Origin: Chitinophagaceae bacterium
GTDB taxonomy: Bacteria > Bacteroidota > Bacteroidia > Chitinophagales > Chitinophagaceae
Reading direction: 5' to 3'
DNA length: 64,000 nt
Assembly: GCA_019638615.1 (NCBI GenBank)
Contig: JAHBTL010000012.1
Location: 85,982 to 149,981 of the forward strand
Position numbers and translations under genes: made by a program. The notes below the pieces were generated by a model. The model searched no databases. It was given only the letters and a program-made list of their open reading frames with translations, and had not been told where the DNA came from. Positions 52,394 to 62,030 of the stretch are shown piece after piece (position 1 is the first letter of the stretch; each line of letters opens with the position of its first letter).

Positions 52394-54796
52394 ATGTTCC
52401 GGAACTACTTTAAAACCGCTTTCAGAAACCTGCGTAGAAACAAAATCTACTCCTTTATTAATGTAATGGGGCTAAGTCTTGGACTGGCCTGTTCCATACT
52501 GATCATCTTATACGTAAAGGATGAAGTGAGCTTTGACCGCTTTCATAACAATGGTAAGCATATATACAGGGTGGTGGCTCAACAAATCAATAAAGACGGA
52601 AGCAAAGGAGAGAAAAGCAGCAATACAGGTTATTTCCAGGGTCCGAAATTTACGGAAGCGGTACCGGAGATCCAATCGTTTGTAAGAATACAAAACCATT
52701 ACGCTGATATAAAAAAGGGCAACGAGGTCAGCTCGCAGTCCTTCCTGGTGGTCGACAGCAGCTTTTTCTCCATTTTTACTTTTCCGCTTTTAAGCGGTAA
52801 TGCCAAAACCTGCTTAAAAGATCCATACTCTATTGTGATTACAGAAGATTTCGCGAAAAAGCAGTTTGGAACTACCGATGCGGCAGGCAAGGTTATTATG
52901 ATCAGGAAAGATGACGATTTTCAACCTCACACGGTAACGGCGGTGACTAAACGCTGTCCGCAAAACTCATCGCTGCAGTTTGAGGCTTTATTGCCGATGA
53001 TTATAGATGCCTCAAAGTATCAAAACCCCGAAAACTGGTTTAACACCTTCCTTAACACTTTTGTGGTAGTGGCTCCGCATGCAAGTATAAGCGCCGTTGA
53101 AAAAAAGATGCAGCAGTTTTACAACAACGATTCAAAAGACGCGCTGAAAGCTATTTTGGAAAAATACGGACCTGTAATAGACTGGCAAACAGCCTACCTG
53201 CTGCAGCCTTATACAGACATGCACCTGAGCGTTGAACTGCCAGCGCAAAACGGTTTGTCGCACGCGAGCAACCCTATGTATTCTTATATTCTTTCGGGCA
53301 TAGCCCTCTTTATCCTTGGTATAGCCTGTATCAACTTCATCAATCTTACGGTAGCCCGATCGGTTAAACGGGGTAAGGAGATCGGCATCCGCAAAGTAGT
53401 GGGCGGCAGCAAAAAGCAGTTGATCTCTCAATTCCTGGGCGAATCGTTCCTGCTTTGTTTCCTGGCATTCCTGTTTGCCGTCATGCTGGTTCAACTGATA
53501 CTTCCCCTGTTCAACGATCTTGCCAATAAGGCCCTGTCTATTTCCTATCTTTTCGACGCAAGGCTTATTGCATATTATATTCTTCTTTTTCTTGTAACCG
53601 GTTTATTGGCCGGATTTTACCCGGCGCTTGTATTGTCCGGTTATAATCCTGTACAAACCTTGTACAGCAGGTTTACCCTGGCGGGGAAAAACTACCTGCA
53701 AAAATCGCTGGTAGTGTTGCAATTCGCATTAGCCTCCTTCCTGATCATTGCTACATTCACGTTGTATGCCCAGTTCAATTATCTTACCACTAAAAAGCTT
53801 GGATACGATGATACAGACCTCATAACAGTAAATAAAAATATGCTCAGCCGTAACGAAGCCGGCTTGTTTGCCGCCGAATTATTAAAAAACCCCAACATCA
53901 TGGCTGTTGCGCCTAAAAATGGGGGCACGTGGGGCACTGCCGCTAAAGTGAACCGCGATTCCATTATTCACTTTAGTTATGAAACGGTGAATGAAGCATA
54001 TATACCCACTTTAAAAATTTCATTGGTACAGGGTCGGAATTTTTCAAAAGATTTTCCATCAGATTCAACACATGCCGTACTTGTAAATGAAAGCTTTGTA
54101 AAAAAAGTGGGCTGGAAAAACGCCATAGGACAGGAAGTAAATTTCTGGTACAAAGAAAATGAAAGATATACGGTGGTGGGCGTGGTAAAGGATTATCATT
54201 TTTTATCGCTGAACCAGGAAATCGGCCCGCAATTATTTACAATGAACCCTGCCAACTCTTATGGAACTGTCTTTATTAAGATAAAGCCCAATAGCGCTGC
54301 TGCGAGTCTTAAGCATATAGAAAAAGTCTTCAAAGAACTTTTTCCGTTTAATCCTTATACCTACACATTTAAGAGCGAAGAGAATGTACGGGCCTATGAA
54401 GCAGAAGCCAAATGGAAACAGATCATGCTGTTCAGCGCCGTCCTCACCATTTTTATTTCCTGCATCGGGTTGTTCGGATTATCCGTATTATCTGCCGAAA
54501 AGCGCATTAAAGAGATCGGTATCCGGAAAGTACTGGGCGCCTCCGTAAACAGTGTTGTTACCATATTGTCCAGGGATTTTGTAAAGCTGGTGCTGATAGC
54601 CTTATTCATTTCCATTCCTGTTTCGTGGATCGCGGCCAATAAATGGTTGCAAAACTATCCCTACAAAATTACTTTGCACTGGAGCATGTTCGCCGCTGCC
54701 GGGGCATTGGTCATACTGATCGCTATTATTACCGTGAGCTTCCAGGCGATCAAAGCGGCCATGGCGAACCCGGTGAAAGCGTTGCGGAGTGAGTAG
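52394..54796 (+). CDS. ABC transporter permease, MacB/FtsX-like (two-module, about 800 aa)
   Basis: 800 residues. N-terminal RNLRRNKIYSFINVMGLSLGLACSILI membrane helix and a large periplasmic MacB_PCD domain (about 45-275), then the first FtsX core of three helices (about 285-410, with GKEIGIRKVVGGSKKQLI), a second helix and periplasmic domain, and a C-terminal FtsX core (about 675-800, with EKRIKEIGIRKVLGASVNSVV). No ATPase gene is adjacent; such permeases often pair with a distant MacB-type ATPase. MacB-like systems work by mechanotransmission rather than translocation. It has its own likely sigma-54 promoter. Confidence 0.93.
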   Translation: MFRNYFKTAFRNLRRNKIYSFINVMGLSLGLACSILIILYVKDEVSFDRFHNNGKHIYRVVAQQINKDGSKGEKSSNTGYFQGPKFTEAVPEIQSFVRIQNHYADIKKGNEVSSQSFLVVDSSFFSIFTFPLLSGNAKTCLKDPYSIVITEDFAKKQFGTTDAAGKVIMIRKDDDFQPHTVTAVTKRCPQNSSLQFEALLPMIIDASKYQNPENWFNTFLNTFVVVAPHASISAVEKKMQQFYNNDSKDALKAILEKYGPVIDWQTAYLLQPYTDMHLSVELPAQNGLSHASNPMYSYILSGIALFILGIACINFINLTVARSVKRGKEIGIRKVVGGSKKQLISQFLGESFLLCFLAFLFAVMLVQLILPLFNDLANKALSISYLFDARLIAYYILLFLVTGLLAGFYPALVLSGYNPVQTLYSRFTLAGKNYLQKSLVVLQFALASFLIIATFTLYAQFNYLTTKKLGYDDTDLITVNKNMLSRNEAGLFAAELLKNPNIMAVAPKNGGTWGTAAKVNRDSIIHFSYETVNEAYIPTLKISLVQGRNFSKDFPSDSTHAVLVNESFVKKVGWKNAIGQEVNFWYKENERYTVVGVVKDYHFLSLNQEIGPQLFTMNPANSYGTVFIKIKPNSAAASLKHIEKVFKELFPFNPYTYTFKSEENVRAYEAEAKWKQIMLFSAVLTIFISCIGLFGLSVLSAEKRIKEIGIRKVLGASVNSVVTILSRDFVKLVLIALFISIPVSWIAANKWLQNYPYKITLHWSMFAAAGALVILIAIITVSFQAIKAAMANPVKALRSE

Positions 54797-55375
54797 GCAA
54801 TTTGAAAATTTCCTTCCTGCCGGCAGACAGGGAAAATGAGATAATTTGAAAATGGGAGGGAAAATGTGGAAATGAGAAAGTGTGAGGATGTGAAGATATG
54901 AAAATACCCGCCTGGATTTGTACTATAGCTGATGCGGTAGGTATATAGTTAGGGGGTTGTACTATAGAACCGTCCCTCTCCGGGAAGGGAGAGGGATAAG
55001 AGCCTGCCCGACTGCGGCATTCAGGCGGGGGTGAGGCTTGAAAGTGCGGAAATATGAAAATGAGGGACCACGGAGGCATAAAGGCACGGAGTTACACAAA
55101 GAAAATGTGAGAATGGACACTGATACCTCAAAGCAGATGCTTCGCTCACGAAAATAATTCATTATTACCCACCAGTTATTTGTTCGCTCAGAATGACAAG
55201 AAAAAACAGTGGACAGTGGACGATGGATAATGGACAATAAACCACAAACTATAAACCATAAACCTCAAACCATAAATGATTTTCTTCCCATTCTCCATCG
55301 TCAACTATCCATTGCTGACTGCTGATACCTGACTGCTGACAGCTCACAGCCCACAATCCCGCCATTATACAGCAG
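54797..55375 (+). repeat. 579-bp composite of short dispersed repeats
   Basis: No gene here. In order: TTTGAAAATTT and GGAAATGAGAAAGTGTGAGG words (54797-54905); a hairpin CCCTCTCC-GGGAAG-GGAGAGGG-like block with GGCGGGGGTGAGGCT (54960-55040); GGACCACGGAGGCATAAAGGCACGGAG (55065-55092); TTCGCTCAGAATGACAAG (55183-55200); a GTGGACGATGGATAATGGACAAT block facing CCATCGTCAACTATCCATTG; AAACCATAAACCTC words; and CTGACTGCTGATACCTGACTG. Several are the kind of words seen in other intergenic regions of this window. Confidence 0.8.
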
Positions 55376-56453
55376 TTATCGCCAGATCAGCGAACCGCTG
55401 CAGGCGATGCCATTGGAACTGCTGCCGGGCTTCCTTAACCACATCGCCCCGCTGTTTTCATTGTCGAGGTCATATAGCTTTCCATCGGCAGGGATCACAA
55501 TGATATACCCAAATTTACCACCGGTGGTAACCACCCACGAACCATCCGGGTAATCATGATCGCTCCAGGGAGTACCTTTTTTTGTAGCACCGGTAAAAGC
55601 AATATACTTACCATCGGGCGAAAAGACAGGCCTTTGTTCTCCGTCATAATCAATCGAGTCAAATGTAGCGGCAGTAGTGATCTGCTGCAGGTTACTGCCA
55701 TCGCTGTCGCACATCCAAAGGTGTTTGCTATTGCGGAAAACAAATTTCGTTCCCTGCGGATTGATCGTGAGGAAACTACTGCCTGCCGGTAATGTGAGTA
55801 CCTTGGGCGCCGTTGCATATCCATCATTGGGACTGCAGCGATAAACCCCATTCCCGATCCTGAAATAAAGCGTATTATCGGCTGCCCATACGGGTATTCC
55901 ATGATCCAGGAAACTGACGCCTTCCACCTCCCAGCCGCTGACCAATTCTCCATTAGTTGCATCAAGAATAACAATGGGCAGGTCGGAAAAATGCTGGGCG
56001 TCAACAGCCACATACTTTTCATTGGGAGAGAGATGCCCATAGGTAGTTCCAATGTCCTCCCATTCGAAATTGAAATCGCGGAGATTATTTGCCGCTTTGA
56101 ACATCATTGTAACTGATATTGACGGCGTTCTCCCGTATAACAAAACGGCGTTCATCAAAATTAAACGTACCTTCTACATCCATCATCAGCAGTATCTTTT
56201 TGTTATCCCAGGAAATATCAAAGGCATCGAAGCGGGAAGAGGCAGGTCCCATTTTCATCATTTCTTCCCGGTAGTCGCCCGTGCTTAATGTATAAGAACC
56301 CGCATCTCCTGCAAAAAACCAATAAAGCGTGCCCGGCAGGTTGCCCGGTGTATTTCCACCGTTATTGCCGCTATCGTTTTTCCTGCAGGCAAATAACAAA
56401 ACCAGGCAGCACAGGCATATGCTTTTTATCATCTTTATATTCATCATTCTCAT
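55376..56453 (-). pseudogene. Beta-propeller (TolB/PD40-like) lipoprotein gene split by one frameshift
   Basis: Two minus-strand frames overlap at 56085-56158. The upstream frame begins at 56453 with a lipoprotein leader (CLVLLFAC) and runs to NAVNISYNDV before a stop. The downstream frame continues as FKAANNLRDFNFEWEDIGTT and then PD40-type repeats (GHLSPNEKYVAVD, NPQGTKFVFRNSKHLWMCDSDGSN and RPVFSPDGKYIAFTGATKKG). One extra base (or two missing) near 56101-56112 explains the break; joined length is about 355 residues. It is either a recent pseudogene, a programmed shift or a sequencing error. Confidence 0.75.
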
Positions 56454-56700
56454 TTTTACAGGTCAAAGCTACCTGGGCTTACCAACGCAACCAATCGCAG
56501 GAAATGATTATTTTCAACTACTGGTTTTCAGGTAAATGACAGCTCACCTCATCAAGGGTCAGATACAAAGAGGGACTATTAAATTCCCGTCAGGTAATTT
56601 TCTTTTGCTGTATCTTTATCGCATCCCCTGCAGGCAAATATTTGCTGCAAGCCTGCAAAAGGATGTAAGTTTCCGTTCAAACAGGTTGAAAAGTATTTAA

Positions 56701-57423
56701 ATGTTCAGGCACCAGGGCAAAACAAGAACACTAAGTCATAATCTTAAAATCGCCTCTCTTTTATCTTTTATTGCCGGCGTTGTTAACGTGATCGGTTTTT
56801 TAACTGTCAAAAGACTCACCACCAACGTCACCGGTCATTTTGCCTATTTAATGGAAGAAGTGATCCAATTGAACTGGTTACAGGGAATCGTTTATTTCCT
56901 TTATATTATCTTTTTCTTCCTGGGCTCTTTTACTTCCAATCTTATTATCGAATCGGTTTCCAGGAAAAGCGAGCGTTACATGTATGCCGTTCCTATTCTT
57001 ATTGAATGCATGATACTGCTTACCATCGGCGGTATGAACGCCCGGTTAATTTCCCGGCACCCCGATAGCATTGCATTTGGGCTGCTGTTTGCCATGGGGC
57101 TGCAGAATTCACTGGTGACTACCATTTCCAATGCCACGGTGCGCACTACACATTTAACCGGCTTGTTTACCGACCTGGGTATTGAGCTGTCTCAAATGTT
57201 TTTTTATAAATCCAAAGAGCATCGGAGCAAGCTTATTTCATCGGTTAAACTGCGCCTTTCAATCATCACCTTTTTTTTTGCAGGTGGTCTTGCCGGCGGA
57301 CTATTGTATCCCCGGCTTGGAATTTCGGTACTTACTTACACCGCCCTGATCCTTTTGCTGGGGTTGATTTACGACAGCATCAAGTTCAGGCTGATACTAC
57401 TGAGAAGGAAGATCATAAGGTAA
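56701..57423 (+). CDS. YoaK/DUF1275-family membrane protein
   Basis: 240 residues with six predicted helices. SLLSFIAGVVNVIGFLTVKRLTTNVTGHFAYL and the middle FAMGLQNSLVTTISNATVRTTHLTGLFTDLGIE are diagnostic of DUF1275 (YoaK). Role unknown. The spacer before it holds a 12-bp palindrome GCAAATATTTGC and the pair TGCAGGC/GCCTGCA (about 56629-56656), which could form a hairpin in its 5' leader. Confidence 0.93.
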   Translation: MFRHQGKTRTLSHNLKIASLLSFIAGVVNVIGFLTVKRLTTNVTGHFAYLMEEVIQLNWLQGIVYFLYIIFFFLGSFTSNLIIESVSRKSERYMYAVPILIECMILLTIGGMNARLISRHPDSIAFGLLFAMGLQNSLVTTISNATVRTTHLTGLFTDLGIELSQMFFYKSKEHRSKLISSVKLRLSIITFFFAGGLAGGLLYPRLGISVLTYTALILLLGLIYDSIKFRLILLRRKIIR

Positions 57424-57620
57424 GGTAGAGGGTGGAAGGCGGGGGGTGGAAGGGATAAGGCGAAGGGGATAGGTTTCAGATTTCGGTTTGCGGGCTGTAT
57501 GTGGTAGTTCCTGCCTTACACCCTTTACTCTTCACCCTTTGTTGCCATTGATACCTCATACCTTACACCTGATACCTCACACCCTTCACCTTTCGCCTCA
57601 CACCTTTTCCCCTTTTTCCG
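57424..57620 (+). repeat. Intergenic imperfect inverted repeat (GGTGGAAGG / CCTTTCACC type)
   Basis: Left arm: AGGTAGAGGGTGGAAGGCGG, GATAAGGCGAAGGGGATAGG. Right arm: CCTTACACCCTTTACTCTTC, CCTGATACCTCACACCCTTC, CCTTTCGCCTCACACCTTTTCC. The arms are degenerate complements. The word TGATACCT is shared with the repeat region near 55330. Confidence 0.75.
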
Positions 57621-57628
57621 TAGGTTTG
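57621..57628 (+). promoter_or_regulatory. Promoter -7 element TAGGTTTG before the MATE gene
   Basis: Exact TAnnTTTG match 11 bases before the ATG at 57640. Confidence 0.5.
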
Positions 57629-57639
57629 CGCCCGTTTGT

Positions 57640-58998
57640 ATGGCGACTACTCCACCCAATATTGATCTACGGCTTACTATCTCTTATCAACAGATATTAA
57701 AGATCTCGCTGCCTATATCAGCCTCTTTACTGGTGCCCCAAATCAATTTTATTACCAACAATATTTTTCTTTCGGGGCTGGGTGAAAGGGAATTAGGCGC
57801 CGCAGGCATAACCGGCGTATTCTACCTGATCTTCGCCTGCATTGGCATGGGACTGAACAATGGATTGCAATCTCTGATTTCCAGGCGTGCGGGCGAAAAC
57901 CGTATAGAGGAAATAGGAAAGATATTCTCGCAGGGTGTGATCATTTCCATCGCTGTTGCAGCTTTGGGCATTGCTCTTACCTATTTGCTGGCGCCGGTAG
58001 TTTTCCGCTATACCATCCATTCGCAGGAAACCTACGACATGTGTGTACACTTTTTGAAGGTACGTATATGGGGACTTCCGTTCTTATACCTGTACCAGAT
58101 GCGAAACGCCCTGCTGGTAGGCACCAACCAAAGCAAATACCTGGTGGTGGGCACTGTTGCCGAAGCGGTCACGAATGTTTTTTTTGACTACTCGCTGATA
58201 TACGGGCATTTTGGATTACCGGCGCTTGGCTTCAACGGCGCCGCTTATGCATCCATCATCGCCGAATTTATGGGCATGTTCGTTGTGTTTGCCATTATCC
58301 ATTTTAAAAAATTCCACCATTCCTTTTCCCTGTATAAACATTTCCGGTTCAATAAAAGCGTGTCGAAGCTGGTACTGGGCTACTCCTCTCCTCTTATCAT
58401 GCAATACGCCATCAGCATTATAAGCTGGGAATTTTTTTACCTGCTGATAGAACACAAGGGCGAAAGAGATCTCGCCATATCGAATACCATGCGGAATATT
58501 TTTGGCTTTTTCGGCGTATTTACCTGGGCGTTCGCAGCCACCAGCAACACCATGGTGAGCAATATCATCGGGCAGGGACAAAAGGAAAAGGTAATTCCGC
58601 TCATTCATAAAATTGTACGCATCAGCGCGGGACTGGCCATCGGGGCATGCATCATCCTTAATCTTTTTCCGCATTTCTTTTTATCTGTGTATGGCAGAGG
58701 CGAAGATTTTATTGAGGCCGCCATACCCATTCTAAGGGTCGTTTCAACAGCCCTGATATTGATGTCGTTTTCTACTGTTTGGCTGAACGCGGTAACCGGA
58801 ACCGGCAATACAAAGATCAACCTGGGCATTGAAGCCGTGGCTATAGTGCTGTATTGCGTGTACGCTTACATTGTACTGGAAAAGCTCAACCTGCCCACCG
58901 CATGGGGCTGGGCCGCTGAATGGTTGTACTGGAGCACCATGTTCATTTTTTCCTACCTGTATATTAAAAGCGGCAGGTGGAAGAAAAAGGTGATATGA
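57640..58998 (+). CDS. MATE-family efflux transporter
   Basis: 452 residues, twelve predicted membrane helices in two related halves. MATE features are ILKISLPISASLLVPQINFITNNIFLSGLG at the N-terminus, the QSLISRRAGENRIEEIGKIFSQG segment, and the repeat-equivalent ATSNTMVSNIIGQGQKEKVIPLIHK in the second half. Exports cationic drugs or metabolites using Na+ or H+. Single gene; the downstream neighbour malQ is convergent, 15 bases away. Confidence 0.95.
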   Translation: MATTPPNIDLRLTISYQQILKISLPISASLLVPQINFITNNIFLSGLGERELGAAGITGVFYLIFACIGMGLNNGLQSLISRRAGENRIEEIGKIFSQGVIISIAVAALGIALTYLLAPVVFRYTIHSQETYDMCVHFLKVRIWGLPFLYLYQMRNALLVGTNQSKYLVVGTVAEAVTNVFFDYSLIYGHFGLPALGFNGAAYASIIAEFMGMFVVFAIIHFKKFHHSFSLYKHFRFNKSVSKLVLGYSSPLIMQYAISIISWEFFYLLIEHKGERDLAISNTMRNIFGFFGVFTWAFAATSNTMVSNIIGQGQKEKVIPLIHKIVRISAGLAIGACIILNLFPHFFLSVYGRGEDFIEAAIPILRVVSTALILMSFSTVWLNAVTGTGNTKINLGIEAVAIVLYCVYAYIVLEKLNLPTAWGWAAEWLYWSTMFIFSYLYIKSGRWKKKVI

Positions 58999-59013
58999 TC
59001 GTATATGCCCCGA

Positions 59014-61719
59014 TCAGGCCCTTCCGCTTGAATGAATATAGCTGGTCAGTTCATTGTTAAAATCTTTTTCCTTCAGCAACTGTTCCAGCGTTATATGCAT
59101 GCGGTAACGCCAGTAATGTCTCGGTATGGCAGGCACATTGATCCTTTCATCCACGGGATTTTCCCGTCTTATTTTGTTATCAATGCCCATCAGATCCTGT
59201 AGCTGAAAAATGCTCCACATGGCAGGCGAATACAGGTGTTGTATGATGACCGCCTTATCTATCCACGATTCGCAATAAAAAGGCGCTAACCCCGGGTGCT
59301 GCATTTCATGATTGAAGAACCGTTGTGTTTTACCACGATCCTCCTCCCACCAGCCGCGAATAGTGCTCATATCATGTGTAGAGGGAGTGATCACAGAAAG
59401 ATAGGGCGCTTGTTCGGGCTTAAAAAATTCCACGCCCGGCTGCTTGGGCATGCGTTGTATCTCCAGACTTAGCAGGCCCAGTTGGCGCATGATCTCCGGT
59501 ACACAGTCAGGAACCATCCCCAGGTCTTCGCCGCACACCAGCATATGGGTGGCTTTTTTCAAAGCAGGCAATATATGCATCGCCTGCCTGGCCCACAATG
59601 CATCCTGCCGGCGATAAAAATAATCTATGTACAGTTGCATGAAATGGTATTGCTCATGCGCGCCCAGGAAACGGAAATTTGAAGTTTTCTCCATATCTAT
59701 CCGGAAATGAAACTGCTGTCCCTGACTTCCCTCTACTTCAAATAGAAGAATATTTGAAATAAGCTCGTACAATGCATCCCGCACGATTCCATGCTCTTCC
59801 GTATTTTCAAAAACTGCAAAATAAGCCTCAACCTGTCTTTGTGTAGCAAAAGCTTCTTTCAGGGCATAGGTTCCATCTCCATTTTCTTCCAGGTAGTTCT
59901 TCAACAATATTTTCTTTTCGCCCGGCAGCTCATTCAACACATCATCTGATATATAAGGCGTGCAGAAACGGCTGTAATCAAAGCTGATGCCACGTTGTGC
60001 AAATTCATTGATGTGCACCGGAACAGCAGGAACAAAATGCCCCATTACGCCTTCCACAGCATGAACCGGTATGCTCCATATCCTGAAAAAGCCCAGTATA
60101 TGGTCGATACGGAAAGCATCGAAATAGTAACTCATTTGCCTGAAGCGCCGGTGCCACCATTCAAATCCATCCAGTTCCATCTGTTTCCAGTTGTACGTAG
60201 GGAACCCCCAGTTTTGCCCTCTTACTGCAAACGCGTCAGGAGGTGCACCCGCCTGCATATCCAGGTGGAACAAAGCAGGCTCCATCCATGCGTCACAGCT
60301 ATGCGGACTTACACCGATAGCAATATCTCCCTTTAATACCACTCCTTTTTTATGCGCATACTCTACAGCGTCCTTCAATTGCACATGCAAATGATATTGA
60401 ACAAAATAGTATATGCCTATACCATCCGGGGTCTTAACACCGGGTGCAGCCAGCTTTTCTACCGCTTTTGCATCGTATACCGAAAGCTGCTTCCATTGAT
60501 TAAAATCGGCAGTTTTGTGTTTATCGCGCAGGTAACTATATACCACATACGGGGTCAGCCACTTTTTATTTTCCCCGAAAAAAGCAAGGAAATCTTCATT
60601 CGCGAAGAAACTTTCTTTTTGCGCCTTGTACAATTCTCTTACCAGCTTCCATTTATAATTCAGTACCGCTTCGTAATCCACTTCGGCAAGCTGGTTCAGC
60701 TCCTTTCTTTTTTTATTCAGCGCACGCAATACAGCCGCGTCTTCCTTCCCGGCAACGATCTCTATATTCAGGTACAAAGGATGCAGCGCGAACGCAGAGA
60801 TGGCATTGTATGGATAAGAATCCCGCCAGGAATAAGTAGCAATGGTATCGTTTACGGGTAACAGCTGTATCAATTTAATACCCGTTTTTTTGGCCCAATC
60901 GGCCAGCAGGCGCAGATCCGTAAATTCGCCTACCCCCAAACCGTTAGCCGACCGCAGACTAAAAACGGGTATAGCCACACCGGCTCCTCTCCAACGATCA
61001 TTGGTAAAGTGCATAAAACCATCATGAAGAATGGTTAGCGCTTTTTTTGTATTGCTGCCCTGCAGCAAACGATTGTCGCCTTCCTCGTAACGCACAAAGG
61101 CTTTGGTTTTACTGTTGTACACCGCATATTTATAAGCAACCGGAAAGCTGACCTTTGAAAGATTCCCCTTCACTGTCCACCAATGCCCTTCCCTGCTCAT
61201 CCACAACGGCTGATCAATATTCCACTTACCCAACTGGGGCACACTGCCCAGCAGGCAAACCACTTCATTCTTTGCCAGTAACGGTGCTTTTACTTTAAAT
61301 ACATGTGTATTGCCCTTGTAAGGCTGTGGTTTAACCGGTGATTTCTGCACCGGCAATAACACATTTCTGAAGGGGGCGGTATACAATGCATTTTCTGCCT
61401 GCCCGGCAAAATTCCAGGTATCTGTTACAAAAATTTCCCCGGTGGTTATTTTACCAAGATCAATCATTTTGGCATCATCCCATTCTGCATTGACCTCGCC
61501 ACTTTTATCTTTAAGAAGATAATTATACTGAATAACATCAGGAATATCTGGTGCCGTATTGTCAAGCTCAAGATCGTAGCTCCAGAAAAATTCATTAAGG
61601 TAATTCATTGCCACCGGCACGCCTGCCTCACCTGATCCAAGCTGTGGAATGTTTCCTGACAGTAACAACGATTGCCCGAACCGGGTGCCGAAGCGGATGT
61701 TAAAATGAATTTTTATCAT
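59014..61719 (-). CDS. malQ: 4-alpha-glucanotransferase (GH77) with two N-terminal starch-binding domains
   Basis: 901 residues. Two CBM20-like domains come first (IKIHFNIRFGTRFGQSLLLSGNIPQLG and HVFKVKAPLLAKNEVVCLLGSVPQLGKWN), then the GH77 barrel: GVAIPVFSLRSANGLGVGEF, FRIDHILGFFRIWSIP (nucleophile Asp), CGEDLGMVPDCV (acid/base Glu) and TPSTHDMSTIRGWW (third Asp). It resembles plant DPE2-type enzymes, which act on maltose and heteroglycan, more than E. coli MalQ, which lacks CBM20. Cytosolic. Involved in glycogen or maltodextrin metabolism. Confidence 0.95.
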   Translation of the reverse strand: MIKIHFNIRFGTRFGQSLLLSGNIPQLGSGEAGVPVAMNYLNEFFWSYDLELDNTAPDIPDVIQYNYLLKDKSGEVNAEWDDAKMIDLGKITTGEIFVTDTWNFAGQAENALYTAPFRNVLLPVQKSPVKPQPYKGNTHVFKVKAPLLAKNEVVCLLGSVPQLGKWNIDQPLWMSREGHWWTVKGNLSKVSFPVAYKYAVYNSKTKAFVRYEEGDNRLLQGSNTKKALTILHDGFMHFTNDRWRGAGVAIPVFSLRSANGLGVGEFTDLRLLADWAKKTGIKLIQLLPVNDTIATYSWRDSYPYNAISAFALHPLYLNIEIVAGKEDAAVLRALNKKRKELNQLAEVDYEAVLNYKWKLVRELYKAQKESFFANEDFLAFFGENKKWLTPYVVYSYLRDKHKTADFNQWKQLSVYDAKAVEKLAAPGVKTPDGIGIYYFVQYHLHVQLKDAVEYAHKKGVVLKGDIAIGVSPHSCDAWMEPALFHLDMQAGAPPDAFAVRGQNWGFPTYNWKQMELDGFEWWHRRFRQMSYYFDAFRIDHILGFFRIWSIPVHAVEGVMGHFVPAVPVHINEFAQRGISFDYSRFCTPYISDDVLNELPGEKKILLKNYLEENGDGTYALKEAFATQRQVEAYFAVFENTEEHGIVRDALYELISNILLFEVEGSQGQQFHFRIDMEKTSNFRFLGAHEQYHFMQLYIDYFYRRQDALWARQAMHILPALKKATHMLVCGEDLGMVPDCVPEIMRQLGLLSLEIQRMPKQPGVEFFKPEQAPYLSVITPSTHDMSTIRGWWEEDRGKTQRFFNHEMQHPGLAPFYCESWIDKAVIIQHLYSPAMWSIFQLQDLMGIDNKIRRENPVDERINVPAIPRHYWRYRMHITLEQLLKEKDFNNELTSYIHSSGRA

Positions 61720-61826
61720 AACGTGAACCTACAGCTTTGTAAAGAAAAAAGAGCCGAAACCGGACAAAAATAGTGTCAAAGGGGAAAATTTCCCATTCGT
61801 CCTTATAAAACAACTAAATTCATCAT

Positions 61827-61834
61827 TATATTTG
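61827..61834 (+). promoter_or_regulatory. Promoter -7 element TATATTTG
   Basis: Exact TAnnTTTG match 20 bases before the ATG of the 52-residue membrane protein; it probably drives that gene and the MutS-like gene together. Confidence 0.55.
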
Positions 61835-61854
61835 CGCCAAATAAACTTTAAGGC

Positions 61855-62013
61855 ATGGACAATACTAAAAACAAATCGACTTTTTTATATTGGATTTTAT
61901 TTCTCGCCAGTGTGGTTTCTTTCTTTTTAGTATATGCGTTTGCGGGTAATTACATTACCGTAACACTGCCTTTCATCTGCTACTTTTTTGCCAGGGCGCT
62001 GGATATTATTTAA
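61855..62013 (+). CDS. Small membrane protein, 52 aa
   Basis: ATG at 61855 to TAA at 62013. A short polar N-terminus (MDNTKNKSTF) is followed by two hydrophobic helices (WILFLASVVSFFLVYAF and YITVTLPFICYFFARALDII). It has a promoter element directly upstream and ends 17 bases before the MutS-like gene, so the two are likely one transcript. No family recognised; it could be a membrane partner of the MutS-like ATPase. Confidence 0.65.
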   Translation: MDNTKNKSTFLYWILFLASVVSFFLVYAFAGNYITVTLPFICYFFARALDII

Positions 62014-62030
62014 CCTGTTGGCTACTGTGA

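Noticed and set aside
56629-56656. Palindrome and hairpin before the DUF1275 gene as a riboswitch
   Set aside because: Only one short stem with an AT-rich palindrome; no known aptamer layout or expression platform.
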